A DNA stretch of 64,000 bases from Notamacropus eugenii (Eukaryota; Chordata; Mammalia; Diprotodontia; Macropodidae): assembly GCF_028372415.1 (NCBI RefSeq), contig NC_092878.1, forward strand, positions 5,607,501 through 5,671,500. The letters run 5' to 3'. The translations under genes and the position numbers were made by a program. The notes beneath the pieces were generated by a model that saw nothing but the letters and a program-made list of their open reading frames with translations, ran no database searches and had not been told where the DNA came from. The number at the start of each line of letters is the position of its first letter. The first letter of the stretch is position 1. Positions 10,300 to 21,802 of the stretch are shown here, piece by piece.

Positions 10300-10900
10300 A
10301 TAAGAGCCTCTTTTGAACAATTGAGCCAAATGGCCCTGGGTTAATGGTCCCTTCTAAGTCTTTTTTCAATTTTACTTTCTTCCTTCTACCTTCTGTATGC
10401 TTATAAACTCCTTGTTTTCCTTTTACTCTCAGACTACAGCCTCCCAGTTCTCCTAGGGGTTACAGCTGTGTAATTTATACAGTTTTCTTTATAGTCACTT
10501 GGCACAGTTGAGTCACAGAGATCATAATTATTGACCTCTTCCAACCTCCACTTGTCCATCTTCTTCCTCACTGTTTTGCTTGCCACTTTTTCTCTGTAAC
10601 CTCATCTAGACTTTCGTTGGTCTATCTCCATAACCTCTGGAGTTCAGTTACCCCTCTGGGTGACAGTTGGTAGAAATCTTAGAATTCTACTTTTTTTGAA
10701 ACACTGCTTTTCAACTGTTCCCCACCACATTCCAGAGACACACCTCTTTCTGTTAATTATGCGTCAAGGCCTGGTTGTTCAGACAAGAGTTAACATGCCT
10801 TGAATCTTGGGTCCAATTAAGAAGAGTTTCCTCCTTGTAGTCACTAATCCAACTATTGGGGACAAAAGGATATAGCAGATATGGTATCATTCCTGCCAGC
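10300..10900 (+). repeat. Local paralogous module, copy A
   Basis: Part of an unnamed module found five times in this window. The core reads 'acccctctgggtgacagttg', then 'cttagaattctac' and 'gaaacactgcttttcaac'. It aligns with 24,010 (B), 52,430 (C), 60,280 (D1) and 62,300 (D2). Downstream, 'cttgggtccaattaagaag' (10,808-10,826) matches 'tttgggtccaatcaaggat' at 24,906 in block B. Coding capacity is not evident. The shared order of words beyond one short motif argues for duplication and not a dispersed repeat. Orientation is given relative to the other copies. Confidence 0.6.
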
Positions 10901-11319
10901 TACTCAACCCATACTTTCTTTTGAAGGATTCACTTGTTCTAGAAACACTTGGCCCTTCTTTTTCTTTGACTTTCTTCCTATCTAGACATCAATCATCTCT
11001 AACCTAAGAGCTCTGTCTATTTCATTTGTCCATCTCCCCCTCCACATTTCTCTGCTTAATATGTCCTTCTTCTATTGCCTTCTATTCCAAAGAGTTAAAA
11101 TGGAAATGAGGGAATCTATGCCTCTTGAGTCAGGAAGGGATAGGTTTCCCTCCATGGCTGGGCCCTGGAACCATCTTCAGTCCTTTTAACTATTTTCCTG
11201 TCTTATCATTTTAAGTAGATAATTCAAGAAATAGATTTATAGAATGTTAAGGAAGTACTCATGGAGAAGAGGCAAAGTAAAATAAATGAAGCAAAGTCCT
11301 AACCACCATGTGATGTCCT

Positions 11320-11810
11320 TACCCTTTTGATTGGCCTATAAAGCATAGGTAACCATGACACACAATAATATATAAGTGAACATGCGAGGTACAAAAAGTA
11401 CTATGAGAGGTTCAAGGGGGAAGAGTTTTACTGAGGAAGAAGATTTTATTTGAATTGAACTTAAAAAGAAAGGTAGCAATTCAATTAGTTAAGAAAAGAA
11501 GGAAGAAAGAAAAGAAGGAAAGAAAAGGAGTCCAAACATAGGTGACTCCGTAAGCAAAAGAAGTGAAGGAGAAAGTTTTTTTCTGGAAGTTTTGTAGTGA
11601 TTGGGAGGAGTAAAATATGGCAACATTTGAATGGAAGTAGAAAGATCAAGGAAAAGTCTTTTTTGAAGTAGACCTGAACTAACTGTAAGTAGTCTACAAA
11701 AAAAGAAACCAGTGGGGATGGAGAAATTGAAAGTCAACAAGATGGTATGGAAATGCTTGATGGAACAAGATTCTGGAGGAAGGAATGGGGCTCAGGAACA
11801 GGTATGGAGA
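11320..11810 (-). repeat. L2-like fragment, antisense (weak)
   Basis: 'gtactatgagaggttcaaggg' and following purine-rich sequence follow the layout of the reverse complement of L2 as in 46.0-46.6 kb. Purine-rich decay between 11,480 and 11,540 makes the assignment tentative. Confidence 0.4.
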
Positions 11811-11814
11811 GCAG

Positions 11815-12170
11815 CAAGAGCTACTTCTCACATATAAGCTTTAAATTCCTCTCTCCATGCTTTTGCACAGGTTCATTCCAATTCCTGGAATGTACCCTCC
11901 TCATATCCACCTTTTAAAATCCTTCATTTCCTTCAAGGATTAGTTAGCTCATGTGACACATAAAGCCTTCCTTGAACTGCCTTGATGCTAATGCCTTCCC
12001 CCACACCAAAGTATCCTGTATTTACTGTGTATGTGTATACGTGTGTGTGTATAAAATTTCCCCTTATAGTATGTAAGCTCTCAGATGACAGGTATTTGAA
12101 TTTTTTGTACCCCCAATTCCAGCACAATTATTGGCACATAGTAGGCACTTAATAAAAGCTTGTTTAGGGA
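11815..12170 (+). repeat. L2 LINE 3' end, sense
   Basis: A good L2 terminus: 'aattcctggaatgtaccctcc', 'ttcatttccttcaagg', 'agtatgtaagctctcagatgac' and the terminal 'ggcacatagtaggcactt' then 'aataaaagc' occur in canonical order. About 355 bp survive; an internal GT/TA-rich expansion lies at 12,025-12,055. L2 is long extinct in most mammals. Confidence 0.85.
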
Positions 12171-12423
12171 TCTATTTGCTTAAATGCTTATTTAGAGGTT
12201 TTGAGGACTGTCTGAAATACATGGATAGCTCTGATCCTATATCCACATATTTTAAAAAAAAAAGGATTCACTCTCTCTTACCATAGCTCACAGCACTAGA
12301 GAAGATGCTCAGCTGTGATCATTTATGAAATATTGGTACTGAGGAATGGACTTCAGTTCGAAGCTATGAATATGGGCACCTTAGCATGAGTGGATCACAG
12401 TCTTGTTTCGTCCTGGGAACAAC

Positions 12424-13002
12424 TTTATTTTTTTTTTAAGTTTTATTTTTAATGTTCTACAATCACTACCATAAAATTTAGATTGTTTTCCCCCTTACCT
12501 ACCCCTCACCACCCTCCTTCCTCCCCAAGATGGCATACAATTCTATATGGGATCTACACATACTTTCCTATTGAATATGTTTTCACTGTAGTCATGCTTT
12601 GTAGAGGAACTAAAATAAATGGAAGAAATCATATAGCAAATCAAAACATAATACACACACACACACACATGCACACAAATGATCTGCTCCATCCTGCGAA
12701 TGAATTCCATAGTTCTTTCTCTGAGTGTGGAAGGCATTTTGCCTTAGAAGACCAATGGGAAATTTTTGTTTTTTTTAGTTCTTGCGTAGTTACGAAGTTC
12801 TACCAGAAAAAACTCTCGCACACTGTGGTCGTTGCTGTGCGCAAAGTTCCCCTGGTTCTGCTCCTTTCGCTCAGCATCAGATCATATAAGTCCTTCCAGG
12901 CCTCTCTGAAGTCTTCTTGTTCATCATTTCTTACAGCACAATAATAGTATTCCATTACATTCATACACCATAATTTATTCAGCCATTCCCCAGCTGATGG
13001 GC
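12424..13002 (-). mobile_element. 5'-truncated L1 (579 bp) with 12-bp TSD
   Basis: An L1 3' end in antisense. The plus strand starts with a T-rich run (the A-tail complement) and ends inside 3'-terminal L1 sequence ('attcagccattccccagctg'). Perfect direct repeats 'cctgggaacaac' lie at 12,412-12,423 and 13,003-13,014. The 153-codon open frame on the plus strand inside it is fortuitous. The intact TSD suggests a moderately young insertion. A CA run sits at 12,652-12,669. Confidence 0.9.
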
Positions 13003-13014
13003 CCTGGGAACAAC

Positions 13015-14250
13015 GTGAGCAAGACTTCTGTGCTGGCAGATACTTTCTCGCAGGGTTGATCAGCAAAATGATGCTTAACATATCTCAATCAGTCTTAAGA
13101 ACTCTTCCTGTTGTTGACAAAGGTGGCCTGTGTCAGTAGAGTTACACTGGGGAACTTCTGGTTTCATTCTTTAGGTTCGTCCCTCTGGCGACTTCAGTCC
13201 ATCCATACCTTCTAAGCTATTCTTGTCTTGCAAAGCCCCCCATAAATTCCCCAGAAAGGATCTAAAGTTGCACTGAAGCTTTTTCTCTTAATTATTTTTA
13301 TTTTGAACTTTTAATATGGAGAGCACCCAGGCTCTATATCTGTTTATTTATCTTTCATCATACATCTCACTGACTTCTTGAGTAGGAAAATCCAAAGATT
13401 ATTCCTGGGAAAACTGTTTATCGCCCATTGTCTGAAATGTAAGTAGAGAAGCCTTGAAGCATCCCAGAATTTTTACTAGCACAAATTTGGAAAGATGTTT
13501 CATATTTATATTGTTACTTCCTTATTTAAAATTTTACCTGTTCAATGTTTAGAATCATGAAATTTTCAGTCTCTCAACTAGCTTCAAAAGAAAGTTCTTA
13601 ATGTCAAACTCAGGACAAAATTACTCAAGTGGATTCAAACTTAAATATATTTTAAATGTGGACATACAAACTAATATTGAATTCACTTCCCAAAGGCCAG
13701 AATACAGACAACCATCCCCAAGGAGGAGAGCTCAGACATAACTGCAATAATACTACTTACTTTTACACCAGTAATACCTATATAACCAGTGCCAGGAGTG
13801 CGTATTAGTCCCAAATGATGTCCATCCTATAGATTTCTGAGCAGGGGGGGAAATGTCATCCCCTGGGAAATGGAAGCTACTAAGAATCAAAATGAAATGA
13901 ATGAAATTAGCCACACTGAGAAGTAATCCTGTCTTGGGGTGCTTTTGTGTCCTTCAAACAATACCATAGTGACCTAAAGTCAAAGCCAGTCCTGATTCAG
14001 TGGTCCTCTCTTAACCTATTTGATCTGGTTGATGAAGGCTTGTATCTAGAACTCATTTCCTTTTTCTGCCCAATTAGCAGCTTGGCTTTAACCAGAAAAG
14101 TGATCTATTACCATCCGTGGTGCTCTTTTAATTAAAAAATATCCATTCTTCAGGCTCTGTGAAGCTTATAGATGAAAGTTATGAAATAAGTGTTGATTGA
14201 ATTAAATAGAATATGTCTCCTCTCTATTAAAAACATGACTCTTCCTAGGA
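13015..14250. other. Mostly single-copy sequence, no gene seen
   Basis: No repeat family or exon recognised over 1.2 kb. AT-rich stretches with TAAT-type words at 13,290-13,320 and 13,500-13,560. The longest open frames are about 60 codons and lack motifs. Confidence 0.4.
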
Positions 14251-14255
14251 AATGG

Positions 14256-14309
<54 letters not shown>

Positions 14310-14313
14310 CCTG

Positions 14314-14380
<67 letters not shown>

Positions 14381-14430
14381 CTCTTTCTCTCTCTCTCTCT
14401 ATCTATTGATCTTGATCTATCTATCTATTT
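14256..14430. repeat. (ATCT)n tetranucleotide microsatellite
   Basis: About 170 bp of ATCT units with few interruptions, passing into a CT-rich end near 14,382-14,400. The YLSI-repeat open frames across it are translation artefacts. Confidence 0.97.
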
Positions 14431-14554
14431 TAAAAATAAATCTCATGTGCTTTCTGAAATTCTCATAAGGAGAAATCAGCCTAAAGTTCTAAACTATAAG
14501 GAAGCAAAACAATGTATGAGTTATTTAATTTTATTATAATGCCCTCTATTTGTT

Positions 14555-14725
14555 CATTGTTTTATCCTTCATTCTTGAAGAGGATCATGACATCAGGAAA
14601 GTGATGTTATGATTTACAAGTGAACTGGATTTTAAGTGAGGGAGGGCTGTGTGCAAAGTCACTGCCTCACTCTCTCCTCAGGGGCCATGTTGGATCCATA
14701 CCCTCCAAAATGTCATTAAAGGTGG
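14555..14725 (-). repeat. SINE 3' tail, antisense
   Basis: Reverse complement of the tail of the SINE at 2,684-2,995: 'ccttcattcttgaagaggatc', 'agtgagggagggctgtg' and 'ggccatgttggatcc' occur in the expected order. The tRNA-like head is missing. Confidence 0.75.
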
Positions 14726-15844
14726 AAATTTAAAAAGAGTCAGGAGAAAAAGAAGCTAAAAGAGTCCTGATCTTGCCATTTGTTCCAGAAGACCATAAAC
14801 AATTCTTTTTTTCTAATTTATTTCTTTTCAGTTTTCAACATTCACTTCCACAAAATTTTAAATTTTCTCCGCATCTTCCCCATACCCCCACCCCAGAACA
14901 GCGTGTATTCTGATGACCCTTTCTTCCAATCTGCCCTCCCTCTATCAACCCCCCATCCCTTTCCCTTCTATTTTCCTATAGGGTAAGATAGATTTCAATA
15001 CCCTCTTGTCTATGTATCTTTATTTCCTAGTTGCATGTAAAAACAACCTCTAATATTTATTTTTAAAGCTTTGAATTCCACATTCTCACCCTTCCCCCCC
15101 CTCCCCACTCACCCTCATCGAGAAAACAAGCAGTTTGATCTAGGTTATACATGTGTGGTCATGTGAAAAACCAACTATATTTCCTATTAACTCTATTTCC
15201 CTCTATCCTGTCCCACCCTCCATTTACTCAGTTCTCCCTTTGGACCTGTCTCCCTACAAAAGTGTTTGCTTTCAATTACCCCTTCCCCTAATCTGCCATC
15301 CCTTCTATTATTCCCTCTCTTTTATTTTCTTCCCCCTGCTTTCCTGTAGGGTAAGATAAACCGTACCAAATTGAGTGTGTATGTTGTTCCCTCCTAAAGC
15401 CAAATCCAGTGAAAGGAAGGCTCACTTATTCCTCTCATCTTCCCCTTCTTCCCCTCCATTGTAAAAACTCTTTCTTGCCACTTGTATGTAAGATGATTAA
15501 CTACCTTCTACCTTCTACCTTTCTCTTTCTCCTAGTACATTCCTCTCAACCCTTAATTTTCTTTTTTAGGTATCATCCTTTCGTATTCAGTTCATCCTGT
15601 GCTCTCTGTCTCTATACACACACACACATATATATACATTCACATATACATATTTATTCCCTATCCTAATATTTATATCATATCCTAATATTGTAACTCA
15701 TGAGTTACAAATATCATCTTTCCACATAGGAATATAAACAGTTCAACTTTAATAAATCCCTTATGGTTTCTCTTTCTTGTTTGTATTTGAAAGTCAAATT
15801 TTCTATTCAGCTTTGGTCTTTTCAATGAGGATGCTTGGAATATG

Positions 15845-16215
15845 ACTAGATCGCTTTAATGTCTTCCTCTGAAAACTGCCTATTCATATCCTTTGACCAT
15901 TTATCAGTTGAGGAATGGCTTGTATTCTTATAAATTTGACTCAGTTTTCTATATAAGAACCATGGAATTGGAACACAGAATGAAACAGACTGTTTTCTCT
16001 TGTGTCATGTTTTATTTTGTTTTGGTTTTTCTCATGGTTTGTTTCATTCATTTTAATTCTTCTATGCAACATGAGTAATGTGAAAATGTGTTTAATAAGA
16101 ATGTATGTGTAGACCCATATAAGATTGCATGCTGTCTCAGGGAGAGATGGGAAAAATTTTAAGACTTATGTAGGTGATTGTTGAAAACTGAAAACAAATA
16201 AATTAATTTTTAAAA
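15845..16215 (+). mobile_element. 5'-inverted (twin-primed) L1 fragment
   Basis: The right part (about 15,957-16,215) is an L1 3' end in sense orientation with 'gttgaaaactgaaaacaaat' and a short A-rich tail. The left part (about 15,865-15,955) is L1 sequence in the opposite orientation ('ttatcagttgaggaatggc'). An inverted 5' piece joined to a sense 3' piece is the classic product of twin priming. The host HAL1 resumes directly after the tail, with a diverged duplication ('ggatgcttggaa' / 'ggaatgtttgaa'). Confidence 0.7.
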
Positions 16216-17200
16216 AAGGAATGTTTGAAAGTTCTCTCTTTCATTGAATAACAATTTTCCCTCTGAAGTATGATACTCACTTTTGCTAGATAGGTAATTC
16301 TTGGTTTTAATCCTAGTTCCTTTGACCTGTGCAATAGCATATTCCAAGCCCTCTGATCCCTTAGTATAGAAACTACTTAAATCCTGTGTTATCCTGATTG
16401 TGTTTCCACAGTACTTGATTTCTTTCTTCCTGTAATATTTTCTCCTTGACCTGGGAACTCTGGAATTCCTAGGAATTTTCCTTTGGGGATCTCTTTTAGG
16501 AGGTGATTGGTGGATTCTTCCCATTTCTATTTTGCCCTCTGGTTCTAGAATATAAGGGCAGTTTTCCTTGATAATTTCTTGAAAGATGATGTCTAGGCTC
16601 TTTTTTTGGTTATCACTTTCAGGTAGTCCAATAATTTTAAAATTATCTCTCCTGGATCTAGTTTCCAGATCAGTTCTTTTTCCAATGAGATATTTCACAT
16701 TGTCTTCTATTTTTTCATTCTCTTGGTTTTGTTTTATAAGTTCTTGATTTCTCATAAAGTCATTAGTTTCCATTTACTCCATTCTAATTTTGAAAGAATT
16801 TATTTTCTTCAGTGAGTTTTTGGACCTCTTTTTCCATTTGTCCTGTTCTTCTCCTACCTGGCTTTTTGGATCTTTTTTGCCATTTGGGTTAGTCTAATTT
16901 TAAAGGTTTTTTTTTTTCTTCAGCATTTTTTTGGGTTTCCTTTAGCAAGCTGTTGACTCATTTTTCATTATTTTCTTGCATCCCTCTCATTACTCTTCCC
17001 AATTGTTCCTCTACTTCTCTTACTTGATTTTCTAAATCCTTTTTTGAGCTCCTCTGTGGCCTGAGACCAATTCATAATTTTCTTGGATACAGGAGCTTTG
17101 GCTTTGTTGTCTTCTTCTGGCTATATGTTTTGCTCTTCCTCATCGCTAATGATGTAAGAAACTACCTCTTCACTGAGAAAGTAAGAATCAGTAGTCTGTT
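16216..17200 (-). pseudogene. L1/HAL1 ORF1 remnant
   Basis: The minus-strand frame (about 16,210-16,773) encodes a recognisable L1 ORF1p C-terminal half: a helical stretch (QENEKIEDNVKYLIG), the RRM start RRDNFKIIGLPES and a basic C-terminal domain. ORF1p is the trimeric RNA-binding chaperone of L1 ribonucleoprotein. The N-terminal coiled-coil half (16,780-17,200) is broken by stops and frameshifts. The C-terminus is cut by the nested insertion. Confidence 0.85.
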
Positions 17201-17707
17201 TCTTTTCCCCCATTTGCTCATTTTCCCAGCCAGATTACTTGAATTTTGAGCTTAGTTAAGTGAAGGTCTCCAGAAGCACCCTCCACTTCAGCAGTGACTG
17301 CAGCTGCCCTAGGGGCTGGTGCTGGAGCTGGGGCTGGATCACACTCCCCACCTGACCAGGTGAAAGACCCTTCCCACTGACCTTTGAAGATATCTTTAGC
17401 ATTTGTAGGTTGAGAAGTCTGGAATCCGCAGCAGCTGCCCACAATTCAGTCCCCTAAGGCTTGCTCCTGCTCTGTTCCAGCTGGTGTAACACATGCTGAA
17501 CTGCGCTCTGCTCCCAGCCTGATGTGATGATAGACCCTTCCTGTCAACCTCCCAGATTGCCTTGGGCTGGAAATTTGCTTTAGTCTGGCATTTTGTGGCT
17601 TCTGCTGCTCTGGAATTTGTTTAGAGTCATTTTTACAGGTTTTTTGAGGAGAGCGCCAACTGCTCCCAGGTTATGCTCTACAGCTTTGACTCCACTACCC
17701 CAGAAAA

Positions 17708-18120
17708 AATTCTTTTGGAAGAAATATCTTTAGATTGAGACAGTGTCCTGGCTACCTCCAGGCTATCCTCTAGCTTGATGGAAACATATCTTAAAAATAT
17801 CCTACTCCAAGTCTACACTCACTAAGCAAACATAGTGAATTTAAGAGGTTTGGTTCCCTAAGTGGATTTACCCAGCAGGAGGGAGCACCCTGTGCAGACA
17901 ACTGGTACCGACTCTCTTGCCTAGCATATTTCCTGATATATATATATATAAAAAAAAACCCTGACATCCTTGTTTAACAGACTTGTCTCTTGCAAGTTCC
18001 TTCAGCAAAGATTGCATTTCTAAAGCCAGACCATCTCTGGTGGCACCAGCATAACTGTTCCTAATTCTTTGAAGCTGAGAACCATACCTGGTAACAAAGC
18101 AGCCTCCCTCTCCAGACCAT
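17708..18120 (+). repeat. Duplicated block B, leftmost recognised part
   Basis: 17,770-17,935 aligns with 55,560-55,735 in block D: both have 'gatggaaacat' and then 'accctgtgca' followed by 'caactggtacc' near the right end. The identity around that last motif is roughly three quarters by eye. An AT run lies at 17,936-17,952. A minus-strand open frame of 104 codons (17,868-18,182) overlaps it but shares no conserved frame with block D. Confidence 0.6.
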
Positions 18121-18330
18121 CTCTCACAACATAGGACCATAAGGTCCATGGATTTAGAACTAAAAAAATCCTCATAGGCCACTCAGTCCAACTGCCTCAT
18201 TTTACAGATTAGGAATCATGGCCCAGAAAGGACTAAATGGTTCAAAGTCATAAAGGATTTAAGTGACAGGGGTAGGATTTGAACTCATGTAATCTGACTC
18301 CCAATTCAGTATGCTTTCTGTTGTGCTTGA
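18120..18330 (-). repeat. MIR3-type SINE, antisense
   Basis: The plus strand reads 'cactcagtccaactgcctca', then 'ttttacagattaggaatcatggcc' and 'gtaggatttgaactcatg', the reverse complement of a MIR3-like CORE-SINE. Confidence 0.8.
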
Positions 18331-18409
18331 CACACTTTTTAGACATTTTCACATCCCTTATTTGCACTTAGTCCTCATAATGTCCCTGTGAAGCAAGGGA
18401 GGTAAAGAT

Positions 18410-18605
18410 TGTGGGATCATAGGATCATAGAGTCAGACCTGGAAGGGATTGGTAGAGGCCATCTAGTCCAATGCTCTCATTTTATAGATGAGGAAACTGA
18501 GGCACAAGACAGGTAAGGTGATGTAATCAATACTTGCCTGATAAGTGGTGGAACTAGAACAAAAACCCCCATTGTCTGTCTCCTAAACCTCTGAGCTCTC
18601 CCCAG
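18410..18605 (-). repeat. MIR3-type SINE, antisense
   Basis: Well-preserved copy: 'atcataggatcatagagtc', 'ggccatctagtccaatgc', 'tagatgaggaaactgaggc' and 'gtggtggaactagaac' follow in order. Confidence 0.85.
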
Positions 18606-18864
18606 CCTCCTTTACAGAGTTGGTGAATAAAGAGAACATGATTTTTCCAAGAGTGGAAGGGAAAGGAGATGTTTAAAGAGACAGGGAAATAAGTAACTGA
18701 AGTTTAAAAGCCTTGTAACCACTACTGTAATATCATATTCCCAACTCGTGAGTTCTTTATTTGTCCCTATTACCACAGTGACCCCATATGTAGTGGCTGT
18801 TGCTTTGGACTAATTTTCTCCTCTTCTAGACCTGATAAAATACTAGAAATAATCAGAGATCATT

Positions 18865-18920
18865 CTTTTATTCAACATGTATTTATTGAGGGCTTACTAC
18901 ACACTAGACCCTCAATATCT
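18865..18920 (-). repeat. L2/MIR 3' end, antisense
   Basis: Short remnant 'atgtatttattgagggctta' of the terminal sequence shared by L2 and MIR. Confidence 0.6.
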
Positions 18921-20575
18921 TTTTCCTTGGTACAATATATTTCCCTATATGGCATATCTACCATATATCACTGCTTCCTCTCACCTGGTAGAACTTCAGA
19001 AAAATCTTGCTTTCTTGCTTCTCAAGTTTCCTTTCAGAACAAGTAAATGACCTACCTTTTTCTTAACCTGTTTTTCTCTAGGACCTTGACTTTTAATTCT
19101 TCTTTTCTCTTTTAAAGGATGTTCTGGTTAAATGCTGCCAAGAAGTATCTTTGGTTCCATTTAGTAACACCATGCTCTAAAGAGAATGCCATCATCCTTT
19201 ATCTGTACATCTGGGCACCGTGGAGTGCTTCTCCCGTAAGATACCATTTGTCTCCTCTTCCAAGACCCGGAGATCTCTTTTCTGTTTTGCTGCTATTAAA
19301 ATATAAACAATTCTTTGCATGAGTCAGTATACTGTTTTTATAGATCCTAGCCTCTCCCCTCTATGTCCTCTCAGATGGCCTCTTTTTTAACACTTTAAGA
19401 TCTGTCTGAACAGAAAAGGGTTATGAATTTTGTGACCTTAACTCTTCCCCCCAAATCTCAAGTCCTAGTTCTATGGCTGAGACCTGTCCTCTGCCTGTAT
19501 CCTGTCTCAGCTTCAAAGAGACCTGTGGGTTCATCTGAAAAACTCATTTCTGATCGTGTCTGCTTTTTGAGAACCTGTGACTTGATTCTGTGGCAGTGAC
19601 CTGGTCTTACCTTGCAGACTTTCTGAACTCCAAAATACAAACAAACAAGACGATAAGACTTGTCTATAGTACCCACTTCTGATCCAGCAAGCCATTAGGA
19701 ACTATTTAGTCTCAGATCTTTCTCCTTTTTCAAGACACTGCTGTCTTCCCCTCTCCCAAACTATAGATCTCAACTTAGAAATCTCAAGGGAATGAAGCAC
19801 TATTAACCATATAGAAACTGCATCCACAGAGTTAACCCTGAATTCCCTGGAAAAAAAATCATCCCCTCAACCAAGATTGAGGATGGTCTTTGCTTAGGAA
19901 TCAAAGGGTCCCCTAAAGATTCCAAAGAGGGACTAAGTCCCAACTATTGATCATTATAAATAGAAAGAAAAGTAACACTTTCTCTTAGTGCCTTTCTTTC
20001 AGTGTGAGTTTAACTTGTCTTTCTGTGTCAAGGAGATCAAAAGGATTTTATGGGCTCCCCTCTCTTACTACTGAAGTGCTCCAGCAACACAAATGAACGA
20101 TTATAATTAGAATGGATCAGTCCACATGCTTTATATAGGACTGGGAGGAATTTTCATAAAGCAAACACCAGTCATGGAGTTGAGGTAGAGGTGTCATGGT
20201 AGGAAGTTTGCCACTGCAATGTAAGACCTAGAGCAATCAGATTGCTAACTCGTCTAGCACACAACTCATTTTTTGGGGGGGTTGAAGTTTCTGGGAATGA
20301 TTTTGAATTTGCTGTGACTCACCTATTCCATCTCCTTAGCATTTCTCTATATCCTGCCATATATTTGAACCCTGAATCTCACTGGCAAAACTGAGGCAAA
20401 GAAAGAGCTTTTTGTTTTTTTAAAGTGGAAGAGAAGGAAAGCTTAAAAAAAGATAGAACATGAAAAGAATCACAAAGGAAGGGAGGAATGAAGAAACAAA
20501 GAAGAAGGAATGAGGCAACCCCAGAAATTGAGGAACCATCTTGTCTGTTCCTAGTACCCAGACACTACCTAATTC
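18920..20575. other. Unclassified part of block B
   Basis: About 1.65 kb without a recognised repeat. A TATA-like 'ctttatatagga' occurs near 20,131-20,142, but no open frame of interest follows. 19,440-19,620 holds short imperfect repeats of 'gagacctgt'/'gaacctgtgac'. I could not align this part convincingly with block D, so it may be unique to B or too diverged. Confidence 0.35.
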
Positions 20576-20649
20576 TTTCATCCTAAGGAATCTGCTTGCT
20601 TTTACTGGGTCATGTGTTGGCCTACATGTCCAAAGTAATCAAATTATAT

Positions 20650-20790
20650 ACTTTTAGAGCTAGAGATTATCTTAGATAACATCTAGTCCAAGTCTGTTTA
20701 TAGTTGAGGATGCAAAGGTAGAGACATTAATTGGCTTGCCTAAGGTCACACAGCTACTTAGTGTCTAAGGGACCCAAACTCACCTCCCTT
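20650..20790 (-). repeat. MIR3-type SINE, antisense, shared by the duplication
   Basis: 'gagctagagattatcttag', 'aacatctagtccaagtct' and 'ggtcacacagctacttag' mark a MIR3 reverse complement. Its counterpart lies at 60,555-60,690, so this insertion predates the B/D duplication. Confidence 0.8.
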
Positions 20791-20827
20791 CTCATAAATG
20801 TAGGCTCCTTGTTCCTCTCCAAGTCAC

Positions 20828-20974
20828 ATTCTGGGTCTCTTGGTGCTCATGGCTTTCTTCATTCCTTTGGGGCAGATGAGGTTGCTCAGGGCCCTCTTGC
20901 CCCTGGACTCTGAGATTGTGTCTGTCTCCTGGTTCTCTTCCTGTCATAGCTATTGCTGGACCCTGTGTTGTTAA
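20828..20974 (+). other. Candidate exon or exon relic, conserved frame (copy B)
   Basis: This plus-strand frame reads ILGLLVLMAFFIPLGQ, a hydrophobic signal-like stretch, then a segment containing PLDSEIVSVS and SSCH, and stops at 20,972-20,974. The paralogous frame at 60,707-60,865 reads ILGLLALMALLIPFSQ with LPLDSEIVAVS and SSSCH. Nearly all changes in the hydrophobic part are conservative, and the only length difference is 15 bases, which keeps the frame. A pyrimidine-rich tract ending 'ctctccaag' precedes it like a splice acceptor. There is no in-frame start codon before the hydrophobic stretch, so an upstream exon would be needed. I do not recognise the protein; it may be a relic. Confidence 0.35.
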
Positions 20975-21802
20975 TTCAGCTTCAGCTGGTGTTTAGGGGT
21001 AGTTGCTCATTTAAGATGGGTTCTGTCATGGAAGGGGCCCACTTCTCCCTCCTCTCTTCTCACTGTAATCTGGTTAGGTCTTCCACAGCTCGTGCTTTAT
21101 TCTTTCCAGGGTTGATCATCATGAGGATGATTCCTGGTGCGTTTGTGTCTCTGAGCTGAGACAGGAACAGAAGGCCCTTTTGAGGTCTTCTGTTGAGTCT
21201 TGTCTTTCTGTGATAGCTGGCCTTGTATGATGACACTGTGTTCAAACTGGATGCCAGTAGTGAGATTGAGGGTGCCTTGTGTTGTGATTTTTCCTGATCC
21301 TGCCTCATTTCTAGTGTCTGCTCATAAAGACACCCAGTAGCTTAAACCCTCATTCGCTCCACTCCCCCACCTAATTAGAGTAGACAGGTGGCTCCAGGTT
21401 GAGGAATGAGCAAACAGGTCAGTGAAGGAAAAACCTTCTGCTTGATGACCAGCAATTCTGGTCCTTCTTTCTCCTGCTTTTTGGATAGCTTAGTATTTCT
21501 TCAATAGGTCCTCACAGAGCTCCTATGTATTCTTCTTGGAAGGTCAAGGGCTATTTCTCCCCTTTGAACTCCTCACAGGGGTCTTTTTATCAGCCAGCTC
21601 AGTGTGCGTGGTGTGGGCAATGCTGCTGCTGTTGGAGTGGGAGGGTGGAAATGAGGATTGGAGAGAGTATAGGTCTATCCCATAGATCCAAAGCTTCTTC
21701 CAGATGGACTGGAATGTGGCTTTACTCTCCCACTAAACAGTTACACCCTTCAAGGTCCTCACATTGGTGTAGAATGTATAGCTGATCCAATTTTCCTCCC
21801 TC

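Larger units (their letters stand above)
14801..17707 (-). mobile_element. HAL1-type (ORF2-less) L1, antisense, with nested insertion
   Basis: Read on the minus strand the element has a 5' region (17,200-17,705), an ORF1 remnant (about 16,216-17,200), a spacer and a 3' end at 14,810 whose complement reads 'gttgaaaactgaaaagaaat'. No ORF2 sequence lies between ORF1 and the 3' end, which is the definition of half-LINE (HAL1) elements. A different L1 piece (about 15,845-16,215) is inserted inside. Possible TSD: 'aacaattctttt' (14,798-14,809) against 'aaaaattctttt' ending at 17,716. Closely related copies are at 28,032 and 34,325. Confidence 0.82.

Noticed and set aside
12483..12944. 153-codon plus-strand frame
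   Set aside because: Lies wholly inside an antisense L1 3' end bounded by a TSD (12,424-13,002).
14190..14539. YLSI-repeat frames of 92-95 codons
   Set aside because: Translation of the ATCT tetranucleotide repeat.
20131..20142. TATA box 'ctttatatagga' as a promoter
   Set aside because: AT-rich words of this kind are frequent here and no supported transcript or reading frame follows.
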